Assembly (NCBI RefSeq): GCF_000761155.1
Contig: NZ_CP009533.1
Span: 3,047,001 to 3,111,000, forward strand
DNA: 64,000 nucleotides
Reading direction: 5' to 3'
Source: Pseudomonas rhizosphaerae
GTDB lineage: Bacteria > Pseudomonadota > Gammaproteobacteria > Pseudomonadales > Pseudomonadaceae
Shown: one piece after another, positions 25,701 through 35,558 of the stretch
Layout: every line of letters starts with the position of its first letter
How positions within the stretch are numbered: position 1 is the stretch's first letter
The notes under the pieces: model-generated
Databases searched by the model: none
What the model was told of the DNA's origin: nothing
Seen by the model: only the letters and a program-made list of their open reading frames with translations
Translations under genes and position numbers: made by a program

Positions 25701-27773
25701 TCAAGACCCCGGCACGGTCTTCGGTGCCTTGCCCGACTTCATCTGCTCGAGCAGCGGCGTACATTGGTTCGGCTCACCGCCGCTGGGAGCGACCAGTGCG
25801 AGCAACCCAGCCGCTGGCCCGATGGTAGCGCCCAAGGCAACCATGCCCGCACCGCGCAACAGCAACGGCACCGCTTGTACCCCGGCATTGGGCTTGGCGA
25901 ACGGGCCGCGGACATACAAGGGCGAGCGCAGTGACAATAGGCGGAAGCCCTTGGATTCCGGCGAAATCTTCAGATCCAGCTGTTCCTGCTTGAAGTTCAC
26001 GGTGCCATCGATGTAGATGATCGCGTTCTCGGTATCGAAGACGAACAGATCGGTGCTGGCCAGGCCATTCTTGATGCCCAGCGACGCGGCGGCGCAGTTG
26101 ATGTCCACTTCCTTGTCGCCGAATATCTTGCCGACCAGGTAATTGCCCACGTTGAGTCCGGCAATTTCCATCAGGTCGCGGCTCACCGCGCCGTCATTGA
26201 CCAGCATCTTCAGGTTGCCGTCCGCCGAACCCAACAGGGCCGCTATCGAATTGCCAGTGCCGGCAATGTCGGCATCGCCGTTGAGCTGACCGAAGCTGGT
26301 ACGCATGGGTTCGAATGTGGGAAACAGTTGCTTGAGCTGGAACCCGCGCGCGGTCAATTTGGCCCGACCCTGCAACGGCGTGGTACGGCCGTTCAGCGAG
26401 ATCTGGGCGTCCAACTTGCCACCCGCCACGCCAAAGCGCAGGGGCTCGAGGCGCAGATTGCCGTCGTCCAGAACCACGTGGGTATACAGGTCCGTGAACG
26501 GCAATTCCTCGCTGTGGACGATCTTGCGTCCGGTGAATTCCACATCGGCGTCCATGGCGCGCCAGCGGTCGGTCTTGAACTCCTCCACCGGCAGGACCTT
26601 GCCGGCCGGTTGCTTGCTCGCCCCACCCCGGGCCTTTTGTTCGGCATTGGAGTCGGCGCCGATCAACGGCTTGAGGTCCGCGAACAGCAGTTGGTTCGAC
26701 ACCAGCGCGCCGCTCAACTTGGGCCGGGGCTGACTGGCCACGAACCCCAGATCGCCATGGATGTCGCTGTTGCCGATCTTGCCGTTGAAGCCCTCGTAGC
26801 GGAACGATGCGCCACTGGGCTCGTGCAGCTTGACCAGCAAGTGCCCATCGGTTTCGTACGCAGGGGAATCGGGCAGGGTCACGCCGGTCAGTGGATACAG
26901 GTTGCCCAGGCTGCTGCCGCTCAGACGCAGGCGCAAGTCCAGGGCTCCCAGGTTGCGAGGGTCGGTCAGCGTGCCGGCAACCGCCGCCCGGGTATCGGCG
27001 ATACGCACGTCGACCTGCACGGGAAACGGTCGAGACGCATCCTGCAACGCCAGCAGCCCGCCGATCTTGCCTGAGCCCGACAGCGGCAAGCCTTTGTAGC
27101 GTCCATCGACCTTGAAGCCGAATGCATAGTCCTGCGCACTGGCGCCCTGGTCGGCGACTTTCTTGGCCGCGCCGCTGCCGACGATGTCACTGAACGGGAT
27201 GGGTTTGCCCAGCGGATCGATCAACACCTTGACCGAGGTCTTGAGCGTCTGGTCGTCGAACGCCACCACGCCCTTGTCGAAGCCGATGGCGCCGATGTCC
27301 ATGACCCATTTGGACGGCTCGGCGTCAGGGTCCTTTTCATCGAACTGGAAAGTCCAGTTGGCACGGCCGTCGGCCAGTCGCTGCAAAGCGACATCGGGGC
27401 CGGTCAGGTCGATACGCGGGATGACCACGCGCTGGGCCAGTAGCGGCAAGGGCGAGAGGCGAAATTCGACTTTCTGCAGGCTGGCCATCTGAGGTTTCTG
27501 TGACCAGTCGGGGTTGCCCAGGGTGATGTCCTGCGCGACGAAACGCGGCCATGGCACCCAGGCACGCCAGCCACCTTCGTCCGTTTCGCGTTGCCAATGC
27601 ACGGCAAGGTCACCGTTGATGGCGAAGGGACGATGCAGCGCTTCGGATACTTTTTCGTTCAGTGTGGGCTTGATTCGATTCCAATCGAAGGTGGCGATCA
27701 CCACCACCAATATCACCAGCAGGACCAACAGGCTGCCCAGGGTCCAGGCGACGATTTTACGTGGGCGCGTCAT
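25701..27773 (-). CDS. AsmA family protein
   Basis: The 690-residue protein has one N-terminal membrane anchor (about residues 5-28, VAWTLGSLLVLLVILVVVIA). It continues with the AsmA N-terminal domain and ends with the C-terminal AsmA region, including LNGDADIAGTGNSIAALLGS. Such proteins bridge or influence lipid transport to the outer membrane. ATG at 27773 begins MTRPRKIVAW at the membrane anchor; the twelve residues upstream in frame are not conserved. It is transcribed alone. The function is inferred from the family. Confidence 0.87.
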   Translation of the reverse strand: MTRPRKIVAWTLGSLLVLLVILVVVIATFDWNRIKPTLNEKVSEALHRPFAINGDLAVHWQRETDEGGWRAWVPWPRFVAQDITLGNPDWSQKPQMASLQKVEFRLSPLPLLAQRVVIPRIDLTGPDVALQRLADGRANWTFQFDEKDPDAEPSKWVMDIGAIGFDKGVVAFDDQTLKTSVKVLIDPLGKPIPFSDIVGSGAAKKVADQGASAQDYAFGFKVDGRYKGLPLSGSGKIGGLLALQDASRPFPVQVDVRIADTRAAVAGTLTDPRNLGALDLRLRLSGSSLGNLYPLTGVTLPDSPAYETDGHLLVKLHEPSGASFRYEGFNGKIGNSDIHGDLGFVASQPRPKLSGALVSNQLLFADLKPLIGADSNAEQKARGGASKQPAGKVLPVEEFKTDRWRAMDADVEFTGRKIVHSEELPFTDLYTHVVLDDGNLRLEPLRFGVAGGKLDAQISLNGRTTPLQGRAKLTARGFQLKQLFPTFEPMRTSFGQLNGDADIAGTGNSIAALLGSADGNLKMLVNDGAVSRDLMEIAGLNVGNYLVGKIFGDKEVDINCAAASLGIKNGLASTDLFVFDTENAIIYIDGTVNFKQEQLDLKISPESKGFRLLSLRSPLYVRGPFAKPNAGVQAVPLLLRGAGMVALGATIGPAAGLLALVAPSGGEPNQCTPLLEQMKSGKAPKTVPGS

Positions 27774-28310
27774 TGCGGGCTCCTTGAGACTGCGTGCTCC
27801 CGCGAGCACAGGGGGTGCTACCTAACAAGGGTAGGACTGATAAACGCCTTGAGGGTTTAGTTTTTGGGTTTTTCACTCCCTGATGCGAGCCGCTTTAACA
27901 GCGGATGCGGTGCGCCCGATGCAATGCGATCAACCCGGACGCGGCTCGCGCCGCTGCTACAGGGATCGCGGTCTGCCCCGACAGCGGTTCAGGCCGACCC
28001 GCGCCCACCCCCTGTAGCAGCGGCGCGAGCCGCGTCGGCGGTGCATGCGATACGCCTGATGCAACGCGTCCAATGCAGAAGCCGTATGCGGTATTCATTA
28101 TCAACGTTACCGATGGTGACGCGCGACGACAGTGCTTCGGACCTGAAAACACACCGCACTGGTGCACTGAAACCCTCGATCTAGAGGCCTCGCGACAAAA
28201 CATCATTTTCGTTGATTGTTACCATTGCCTTTATGAACTTTTCTATCGAATTTCAAAGAGTAGCATTGGCTCTGTACCCAATTACTGCCCTCCCAAGGAG
28301 CGCCTACATC
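27774..28310. other. intergenic region with a REP pair and an AT-rich leader
   Basis: No gene is supported in these 537 bases. It contains an inverted REP pair (27936-28037) and, at about 28195-28300, an AT-rich stretch with several promoter-like hexamers leading to the repeat-protein gene and its AAGGAG ribosome site. Confidence 0.75.
27936..28040. repeat. inverted pair of REP elements (family A)
   Basis: GGACGCGGCTCGCGCCGCTG and its inverse CAGCGGCGCGAGCCGCGTC stand about 50 bases apart. Same family as at 4774 and 7353. Confidence 0.85.
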
Positions 28311-28769
28311 ATGAAACGCCAATTACTGCTTTCCCTGACCCTTTCCGTCCTTGCTGCCAATGCTTTCGCCATGCCCGCCGCGGATCAAAGTGTTTCCGCC
28401 GAGCTGCGCTCCAGCGCCGCCAGCTACAGCCAGCCCTACCTGGCCGAAGATGGCTCCGATCGCACTCCACAGGGTGCCGTAGCCGAGAACGGTTCCGACC
28501 GCACTCCTCAGGCCACTTTCGCTGAAGACGGTTCGGATCGCACCCCACAAGGCACCTTCGCCGAGAACGGCTCCGACCGCACCCCTCAGGCCACTTTCGC
28601 TGAAGATGGTTCGGATCGCACCCCACAAGGCACCTTTGCCGAGAACGGCTCCGACCGCACCCCTCAGGCCACCTTCGCTGAGGACGGTTCGGATCGCACT
28701 CCACAGGGTACCTTCGCCGAGAACGGCTCGCAGCGTCTGCTGGATCGTCAAGACCAAGCCAACGCATGA
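28311..28769 (+). CDS. secreted protein made of eight 13-residue repeats
   Basis: The 152-residue protein has a signal peptide (MKRQLLLSLTLSVLAANAFA). After some 25 residues it has eight tandem units of A-E-(D/N)-G-S-D-R-T-P-Q-(A/G)-(T/A)-(F/V). Odd units carry AED and even units AEN, so the real duplication step is 26 residues (78 bases). The last unit is cut short as AENGSQRLL. AAGGAG precedes the ATG. The mature protein is acidic, has no Cys, and is probably periplasmic or secreted. Short Pseudomonas proteins with xGSDR repeats are sometimes labelled 'phage infection protein', but I know of no proven function. Confidence 0.82.
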   Translation: MKRQLLLSLTLSVLAANAFAMPAADQSVSAELRSSAASYSQPYLAEDGSDRTPQGAVAENGSDRTPQATFAEDGSDRTPQGTFAENGSDRTPQATFAEDGSDRTPQGTFAENGSDRTPQATFAEDGSDRTPQGTFAENGSQRLLDRQDQANA

Positions 28770-28793
28770 GGCTGTTGCCTGATGTCTCCGACA

Positions 28794-28819
28794 AAGCCCG
28801 GTTTCCCCAGACCGGGCTT
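28794..28819. terminator. hairpin after the repeat-protein gene
   Basis: AAGCCCGG and CCGGGCTT form an 8-bp stem with a 10-base loop soon after the stop codon. There is little T-run, so it is a probable but not classic terminator. Confidence 0.6.
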
Positions 28820-28932
28820 GCCGATCCAACCTGATCCACCCTTGCTGTAGCCTATCGCTCCGCCCTCTCGGTTCGACGCCCAGCCTGTCTATTTGCTAGA
28901 GTTCTTCGCTGCCCTTCATAGAAGCACCGTCG

Positions 28933-29559
28933 ATGTTGCCTCGCGCCGAACAGAAACAGCAGACCCGCCTCGCCCTCCTCGAAGCCGCACGCCAATTGAT
29001 GGCGGCCGGTCGAGGCTTCGGCAGTATCAGCCTGCGCGAAGTGGCCAAGGCTGCCGGCATCGTGCCTACCGGTTTCTACCGCCATTTCGACGACATGGAT
29101 CAGCTCGGCCTGGCCCTGGTCAACGAAGTCGACGCCACGTTCCGCGCCACCCTGCGCCTGGTTCGTCACCATGAAATAGTGGTCGGCGGCCTCACGGCTG
29201 CGTCGGTGCGCATCTTTCTCGACGGCGTGGCCGCCAATCGCCCGCAGTTCCTGTTCCTCGCTCGCGAACAATACGGTGGTTCCCTGCCCGTGCGTCAGGC
29301 GATTGCCACGTTGCGCGCGGCCATCAGCGCGGACCTGGCCACCGACCTGGGCTCCATGCCCAAGTGGCAGCACCTGAGCAGCGCCTCGCTACAGGTCATG
29401 GCCGACCTGGTGGTCAAGGCCGTGTTCGCCACACTTCCGGAACTGATCGACCCACCTGCGGCCGATCTTCCCGCCCACCTGACGCCTGAAGCGAAAATCA
29501 GCCAACAACTGCGCTTCATCTTCATCGGCGCCAAGTACTGGAAAGGCCTGACCCAGTAG
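28933..29559 (+). CDS. desT: TetR-family repressor DesT-like (FabR family)
   Basis: The 208-residue protein has an N-terminal helix-turn-helix (SISLREVAKAAGIVPTGFYR, residues about 35-55) and a ligand domain including FLFLAREQYGGSLPVRQAI. It closely resembles P. aeruginosa DesT, which represses the desCB acyl-CoA desaturase genes and fabAB and senses the saturated/unsaturated acyl-CoA ratio. In P. aeruginosa desT also lies just upstream of ureE, so position supports the name. The desCB genes, which in that species are divergent from it, are not present here. Confidence 0.82.
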   Translation: MLPRAEQKQQTRLALLEAARQLMAAGRGFGSISLREVAKAAGIVPTGFYRHFDDMDQLGLALVNEVDATFRATLRLVRHHEIVVGGLTAASVRIFLDGVAANRPQFLFLAREQYGGSLPVRQAIATLRAAISADLATDLGSMPKWQHLSSASLQVMADLVVKAVFATLPELIDPPAADLPAHLTPEAKISQQLRFIFIGAKYWKGLTQ

Positions 29560-29719
29560 CGTCGATGGCGCACCGTGGTGCACGCGCCTTGGCGGCGCAC
29601 CATTAAAGCGCACTCATCCGCCCTGAAAGCAGGCGCCCCCTTTGGATTCCCGGTTCGATCCCTGGGTTGGCAAGACACTTGCTCTGCATTGGCCATTGCC
29701 CTTCAGACGGATGCTTCCA

Positions 29720-30220
29720 ATGCTGGTTATCCATCGCCGAATTGCACCCGCAAGCCAATGGGCGGCCGAAGTCCATCTGAACTTCGAAGCCCGCAGCAAA
29801 AGTCGCCTGCGCTGTTTCAGTGCCGAAGGTGAAGATGTAGGTCTGTTTCTGGAACGCGGCCAACCGCCGCTGCACGACGGCGAATGCCTGCAGGCCGAAG
29901 ACGGCCGCGTGGTACGCGTATGCGCCCGCCCCGAGGCCTTGCTCCACGTCACCTGCAGCAACGCCTTCGAGCTGACCCGCGCCGCCTACCATCTGGGCAA
30001 TCGCCACGTCGCCCTGCAAGTCGGCGACGGCTGGCTGCGCCTGCTCGATGACTATGTGCTCAAAGCCATGCTCGAACAGCTTGGCGCACAGACCCAGCCC
30101 CTGCTCGCACCCTTTCATCCCGAGCACGGTGCCTACGGCGGTGGTCACCACCATTCACGCCACGGCGAAGAAGATTTCAACTACGCGCCCAAACTGCATC
30201 AGTTCGGCGTGCGCACGTGA
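29720..30220 (+). CDS. ureE: urease accessory protein UreE (nickel metallochaperone)
   Basis: The 166-residue protein begins MLVIHRRIAPASQW. It has the UreE N-terminal beta domain (RSKSRLRCFSAEGEDVGLFL), the metal-binding C-terminal domain with AYHLGNRHVALQV, and a His-rich tail GGGHHHSRHGEED. UreE delivers Ni2+ to the UreD-F-G complex. Upstream in-frame ATGs at 29711 and 29642 exist but the conserved start is at 29720. The stop overlaps the ureF GTG start. Confidence 0.93.
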   Translation: MLVIHRRIAPASQWAAEVHLNFEARSKSRLRCFSAEGEDVGLFLERGQPPLHDGECLQAEDGRVVRVCARPEALLHVTCSNAFELTRAAYHLGNRHVALQVGDGWLRLLDDYVLKAMLEQLGAQTQPLLAPFHPEHGAYGGGHHHSRHGEEDFNYAPKLHQFGVRT

Positions 30221-30891
30221 ACAACGCCTGGGCCTTGCTGCGCCTGGCCAGCCCACAGCTGCCAATTGGCGGCTACAGCTATTCGCAGGGCCTGGAAATG
30301 GCCGTGGAAAACGGCGCGGTGAACGATGCGCAAAGCGCCCATCGCTGGATCGCCGACCAACTGCTGCTCAACCTGGCACGTTTCGAGGCGCCCCTGCTGC
30401 TGGCCCATTGCGTGGCCGCTGGCGAAGAGGACTGGGGGCAACTGCTCGAGCTGTGCGCCGAACACCGCGCCAGCCGGGAAACCCGCGAGCTGCAACTGGA
30501 AAGCCGGCAAATGGGCTATTCGCTCAAGCAACTGTTGCTGGGCCTTGCCGAACTGGACGCCCCAGCCCGCCACTACCTGGCTCAGATCGAAGAACCGCAC
30601 CTGGCCCTGGGCTGGGCGCTGGCCGCACGCGCCTGGAACATCCCGGCGCAGGACGCGCTGGCCGCCTGGTTGTGGAGCTGGCTGGAAAACCAGCTGGCGG
30701 TGCTGATGAAAACCCTGCCCCTGGGCCAGCAGGCCGCCCAACGCCTCACCACACAGCTGCTGCCGACACTGCAGCAGGCGCAGCTCGCTGCCACCGACCT
30801 GGATCCCCAACACTACGGCAGCGCCGCCTTCGGCCTGTCATTGACGAGCATGGCCCATGAGCGCCAGTACAGCCGTCTGTTCCGTTCCTAG
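30217..30891 (+). CDS. ureF: urease accessory protein UreF
   Basis: The 224-residue helical protein starts at GTG 30217, overlapping the ureE stop by four bases. It begins with [20 protein letters not shown], the UreF signature, and continues with [10 protein letters not shown]. It gates UreG GTPase activity in urease activation. ureG follows after 10 bases. Confidence 0.94.
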   Translation: MNNAWALLRLASPQLPIGGYSYSQGLEMAVENGAVNDAQSAHRWIADQLLLNLARFEAPLLLAHCVAAGEEDWGQLLELCAEHRASRETRELQLESRQMGYSLKQLLLGLAELDAPARHYLAQIEEPHLALGWALAARAWNIPAQDALAAWLWSWLENQLAVLMKTLPLGQQAAQRLTTQLLPTLQQAQLAATDLDPQHYGSAAFGLSLTSMAHERQYSRLFRS

Positions 30892-30901
30892 GAGAATCGC
30901 G

Positions 30902-31516
30902 ATGAATACCCAACCCCTGCGTGTCGGTATCGGAGGCCCGGTAGGTTCCGGCAAGACCGCCCTGACCCTGGCCTTGTGCCTGGCCCTGCGCGAGCGCTAC
31001 AACCTGGCGGTGGTCACCAACGATATCTACACACGCGAAGACGCCGACTTTCTGGTGCGTAACGAAGCGCTCGCCCCGGAACGCATCATCGGCGTGGAAA
31101 CCGGTGGTTGCCCGCACACGGCCATCCGTGAAGATGCCTCCATCAACCTCGAAGCGGTGGACCAGCTCAATCGACGTTTTCCTGGCCTGGATCTGATTCT
31201 CGTCGAATCGGGTGGAGATAACCTGTCCGCCACCTTCAGCCCGGAGCTGTCGGACCTGACCATCTACGTGATCGATGTGTCCGCCGGCGACAAGCTGCCG
31301 CGCAAAGGCGGCCCCGGCATCTGCAAGTCCGATCTGCTGGTGATCAACAAGATCGACCTGGCGCCATTGGTAGGCGCGTCGCTGGAGATGATGGACGGCG
31401 ACACCCGCCGCATGCGCGGCGAGAAGCCGTTCGTGTTCAGCAACCAGAAGACCGGCCAGGGCCTGGAGCAGATCATTGCTTTCATCGAACGCCAAGGACT
31501 GCTCGACGCCGCCTGA
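30902..31516 (+). CDS. ureG: urease accessory GTPase UreG
   Basis: The 204-residue protein has the P-loop [14 protein letters not shown] near residue 10, [17 protein letters not shown], the nickel site [16 protein letters not shown] (Cys-Pro-His) and [14 protein letters not shown] hydrolysis drives nickel insertion into UreC. ATG at 30902 is preceded by CTAGGAG. It is the third gene of the ureEFG run. Confidence 0.96.
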   Translation: MNTQPLRVGIGGPVGSGKTALTLALCLALRERYNLAVVTNDIYTREDADFLVRNEALAPERIIGVETGGCPHTAIREDASINLEAVDQLNRRFPGLDLILVESGGDNLSATFSPELSDLTIYVIDVSAGDKLPRKGGPGICKSDLLVINKIDLAPLVGASLEMMDGDTRRMRGEKPFVFSNQKTGQGLEQIIAFIERQGLLDAA

Positions 31517-31573
31517 GCCACCGGCACCCTAGCCCTGCATTACAGTGAACATGACGATAAGGAACAGACGCGC

Positions 31574-32146
31574 ATGAACTTCAAGACGCTTTTCACCTGT
31601 GCAGCCCTGCTGCTGACACCGGCCATGGCCTTCGCCCATCCGGGCCACGGCGACAACGGCCTGCTGGCCGGCATCGGTCACCCCCTGGGCGGCCTCGACC
31701 ATCTGCTGGCGATGCTTGCCGTCGGCCTGTGGGCGGCGCAGCAGCAAGGCGCCGCGCGCTGGGCACTGCCGTGCGCGTTCGTCGGCACCATGCTCATCGG
31801 TGGTCTGCTCGGCTTTGCCGGCCTGCAATTGCCGGCGCTGGAGAGTGGTATCGCCGCCTCGGTGCTGGCGCTGGGCCTGGCCGTGGCGCTGGCCGTGCGA
31901 CCTCCTCTGGCCCTGGCCGTGATCGCTACCGCAGCGTTCGCCCTGTTTCACGGCGTGGCCCACGGCCTGGAGCTGCCGGACATGTCCAGCCCGGTTGCCT
32001 ATGCCGCAGGCTTCGTAGCGGCCACCGCGGCACTGCATGCCGCCGGCTATGCCGTCGTGCGGTTCCTGCCCAAGGCCGCGGCGCCGCTGGTGCGCGTGGC
32101 AGGCGCCCTGTCGGCCATGACCGGCGCATGGCTGCTGGTCGGCTGA
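31574..32146 (+). CDS. ureJ: HupE/UreJ family protein (putative nickel permease)
   Basis: The 190-residue membrane protein has a signal-like first segment and the HupE/UreJ motif HPGHGD, followed by GHPLGGLDHLLAMLAVGLWAA. About six hydrophobic segments follow, and a second conserved HGVAHGLE lies further on. Family members carry nickel or cobalt across the membrane. Its place after ureG fits nickel supply for urease. Transport itself is inferred. Confidence 0.88.
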   Translation: MNFKTLFTCAALLLTPAMAFAHPGHGDNGLLAGIGHPLGGLDHLLAMLAVGLWAAQQQGAARWALPCAFVGTMLIGGLLGFAGLQLPALESGIAASVLALGLAVALAVRPPLALAVIATAAFALFHGVAHGLELPDMSSPVAYAAGFVAATAALHAAGYAVVRFLPKAAAPLVRVAGALSAMTGAWLLVG

Positions 32147-32211
32147 TTGCAGCATGGCCCCCCCTGCTCTGGGGGGCCGACGTTTAGGCGCCCTGCTCGA
32201 CACCTGCTACC

Positions 32212-33333
32212 ATGTCGCGCAAAACGCCTCCGATGATCCCGCCAATGCCTGACCCATCGCTGCACGCCGCCCTGGCGGCCACTCAAGCACACTTTCGCGA
32301 AATCGTACTGCCACTGTGGCAAGGCGCAGGCTTCAACACCGAACTGGGCCTGCCGTTCGAAGCGGTGAACGCCACTGGCCAGCCGTTGCCGGCGCAACGC
32401 TATCGCGCCATGGCGTGCGCTCGTCAGCTGTATGTGTTTTCCAGTCTGATCGACCAGCCCGGTGCCCGCGAACACGCCGCCACCCTGTTCCGCTCCCTGC
32501 AACGGCATTTCCATGATGCCGAGCACGGCGGCTGGTTCTACAGCATCGACGAGCGAGGTGCACCGCTGGATCGGCGCAAGGACCTGTATACCCACGCCTT
32601 CATCGTCTTCGCCTGTGCTCATTACTGGGCCAAGGTGCGCGAGCCGCTGGTGGAATCGGTGCTCAACGCCGCCCTGGAAGTGATCGCCACGCGGTTTTCC
32701 ACAGGTGACGGCCTCTACGAAGCGCTGCTCGGGGAAGACTGGAGCGATCAGGGCGCAGGCCCTTTGCAGAACCCCTTGATGCACTTGGCCGAAGGCTTCC
32801 TGGCAACCGTGGCCGTGCGTGACGATAAGCCCGCCCAGGCGGCGCTGCTGGCCCTGTGCGAGGCCATGCAGGCGCGTTTCGTGGAACCCGAACACGGCAT
32901 CATGCTGGAGAAGCCGCGCGGCGCTGTGGATAACTGGTTCGAACCGGGCCATCAGTTCGAGTGGCTGTTTCTCGTGCAGACCTCACCGTTACTGCAGGGC
33001 AGCGCGCTGCACCAGTCCCTGCAGCGCGCTTTCACCTACGCACAACGCACAGGCGTGCAGGACGGCGTGGTCATGGCCATGCTCAAGCTCGACGGCCAGG
33101 TGTTGGATGCCACGCAACGCATCTGGGCACAGGCCGAATACCTGCGGGCGCTGGCCCTGCAACCCGGGACCGACGTCGGCCAGCAGTTGCGGGTCCTGAG
33201 CGAGCGCTTTCTGCACCCCGCCGGCTGGCACGAGTGCCGCGATGGCCAGGGTGCGGTCAGCCGCACCGACATGCCGTCGACCACGCCTTACCACCTTCTG
33301 ACCTGCTATCAAGGCCTCCAGGCACTCACCTGA
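32212..33333 (+). CDS. AGE family epimerase/isomerase
   Basis: The 373-residue protein matches the N-acylglucosamine 2-epimerase/mannose isomerase (alpha/alpha)6-barrel family. Visible segments are ARQLYVFSSLID, GGWFYSIDERGAPLDRRKDL, YTHAFIVFACAHYW, and WFEPGHQFEWLFLV with the conserved E-P-G-H-x-x-E-W. It probably interconverts aldose and ketose sugars such as mannose and fructose, in the cytoplasm. The start MSRKTPPMIPPMPDPS offers several Met codons; the true one may be further in. It converges with the dehydrogenase gene and is not clearly part of the urease set. Confidence 0.82.
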   Translation: MSRKTPPMIPPMPDPSLHAALAATQAHFREIVLPLWQGAGFNTELGLPFEAVNATGQPLPAQRYRAMACARQLYVFSSLIDQPGAREHAATLFRSLQRHFHDAEHGGWFYSIDERGAPLDRRKDLYTHAFIVFACAHYWAKVREPLVESVLNAALEVIATRFSTGDGLYEALLGEDWSDQGAGPLQNPLMHLAEGFLATVAVRDDKPAQAALLALCEAMQARFVEPEHGIMLEKPRGAVDNWFEPGHQFEWLFLVQTSPLLQGSALHQSLQRAFTYAQRTGVQDGVVMAMLKLDGQVLDATQRIWAQAEYLRALALQPGTDVGQQLRVLSERFLHPAGWHECRDGQGAVSRTDMPSTTPYHLLTCYQGLQALT

Positions 33334-33345
33334 CGCTCGCGCCGA

Positions 33346-34158
<813 letters not shown>

Positions 34159-34295
34159 TCAGGCCGCTCGCACCGTCGCCACTGGGGATGAGGTTTTGCA
34201 GAATGCCCGGCGAATGAAGTGTGTGCAACTGATCAATAATCGATCAGGCCCGGCAAACCCCTATGGCTACGGGCCCGCGGCGGGTTACCAGCATC

Positions 34296-34331
34296 TTATC
34301 CACAAGCAGTTCCACAGAGATTGTGGGCAAG
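34296..34331. repeat. DnaA-box module, copy 1
   Basis: TTATCCACA, 3 bases, AGTTCCACA, 5 bases, then inverted TGTGGGCAA. About 28 of 36 positions match copy 2 at 34670-34705. The ends are imperfect inverted repeats of each other. Confidence 0.75.
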
Positions 34332-34669
34332 TAGAACTGCGATCATCAGTTCATGGCACGCCTGAAAAGACGTCTTTAGAACTTTTTGGCTTGACCGGCC
34401 AGGGGTATTGCGTATGCAAACGCCTGGCGTAGTTAGTCATGGTCATACGACCAAAGGCGCAAGGCCAGTAAATCCGCCACTTCTCGAGGTATTTCCAAGG
34501 CTTGTTCACAGACTTATCCACAGGATGAGCAGGGGCAGTCACACGGATTGGCACGGTGGATAAAACAGTTGACAAAGGTGGCCGACGGCCCTTCCAACCA
34601 TGCTGTACGCTTTTTGATCAACAGCCTGAAAGCCACGCCAGACGCGGCCTGCAAGGGAGTACCACCATG

Positions 34670-34705
34670 TTGTCCACAACCGGTTCCACAGCAATTGGGG
34701 ACAAG
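34670..34705. repeat. DnaA-box module, copy 2
   Basis: TTGTCCACA, 3 bases, GGTTCCACA, 5 bases, then inverted TGGGGACAA. The outer ends TTGTCCACAA and TTGGGGACAA can pair with one mismatch. Same orientation as copy 1, 374 bases apart. Confidence 0.75.
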
Positions 34706-34796
34706 CCTTCAATGTGGCAGTTCGGTGACAAACCGTGGTTTTATGTCGCACGCAGGGGCTGTGGTGAATTTGTTTTCCACAATTGTACGCGCTCAT

Positions 34797-34820
34797 GAAA
34801 AACGCCCCTGACGGGGCGTT
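34797..34820 (-). terminator. rho-independent terminator of the braC-liv operon
   Basis: On the minus strand AACGCCCC and GGGGCGTT form an 8-bp stem around a 4-base loop, followed by TTTTTC, about 20 bases after the livF stop codon. Confidence 0.9.
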
Positions 34821-34841
34821 CGGTAACTTCAATGCCAAGCT

Positions 34842-35558
34842 TCAATGCCCGCCCAGATAAGCGTTGCGCACCTCGTCGTTGCTCAGCAGTTCACGGCCCG
34901 TTCCGGTCAGGCGGATCTCGCCGTTGACCATCACGTAGGCACGGTCCGATAGCCGCAGGGCATGGTTGGCATTCTGTTCCACGAGGAAGATGGTCATGCC
35001 GCCCTTGGCCAGTTCGCGCAGGGTCGAGAAGATCTGCTTGACCACGATCGGCGCTAACCCCAGCGAGGGCTCGTCGAGCAACAGCAGCTTGGGCCGGCTC
35101 ATCAGCGCACGCGCAATGGCCAGCATCTGCTGCTCGCCACCGGACATGGTCATGGCGCGCTGGTTGCGACGTTCCTTGAGCCTTGGAAACATGTCGAACA
35201 TGCGCTGCATGTCTTCGCTCGAGTGCTTGTCGCCGATGGGAATGGTGCCCATCATCAGGTTCTCTTCCACCGACATGTCGGGAAACACCCGGCGGCCTTC
35301 CGGCGACTGGGCGATACCGTTGGAAGCGATGTAGTGGGACGACTTCTGGGTGATGTCGGTGCCACGGTAGATGATCTGCCCTGCACTGGCGCGCGGCTGG
35401 CCGAAAATCGACATCAACAGCGTCGACTTGCCCGCGCCGTTGGAGCCGATCAGGCTGACCGTCTCGCCCTCGTTGATGTGCAACGAGACTTTCTTCAGCG
35501 CCTGGATCGGGCCGTAATGAACGTCGATCTCCTTCAATTCGAGGATGGGCGTACTCAT
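34842..35558 (-). CDS. livF: branched-chain amino acid ABC transporter ATP-binding protein LivF (BraG)
   Basis: The 238-residue ATPase has Walker A GSNGAGKST near residue 40, signature MSGGEQQMLAIARAL and Walker B LLLLDEPSLGLAPI. It begins MSTPILELKEIDVHYGPIQA. It powers import of leucine, isoleucine and valine with LivG. It is the last gene of the leftward operon and overlaps livG by four bases. A terminator follows. Confidence 0.95.
   Translation of the reverse strand: MSTPILELKEIDVHYGPIQALKKVSLHINEGETVSLIGSNGAGKSTLLMSIFGQPRASAGQIIYRGTDITQKSSHYIASNGIAQSPEGRRVFPDMSVEENLMMGTIPIGDKHSSEDMQRMFDMFPRLKERRNQRAMTMSGGEQQMLAIARALMSRPKLLLLDEPSLGLAPIVVKQIFSTLRELAKGGMTIFLVEQNANHALRLSDRAYVMVNGEIRLTGTGRELLSNDEVRNAYLGGH

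Noticed and set aside
34548..34811. Small open frames in the region 34196-34840 as genes
   Set aside because: They overlap in several frames on both strands, have no ribosome sites and no conserved text.
34196..34840. Reading the DnaA-box cluster as the chromosomal origin oriC
   Set aside because: The usual neighbours dnaA, dnaN, recF, gyrB and rpmH are absent, and no AT-rich 13-mer array is clear.
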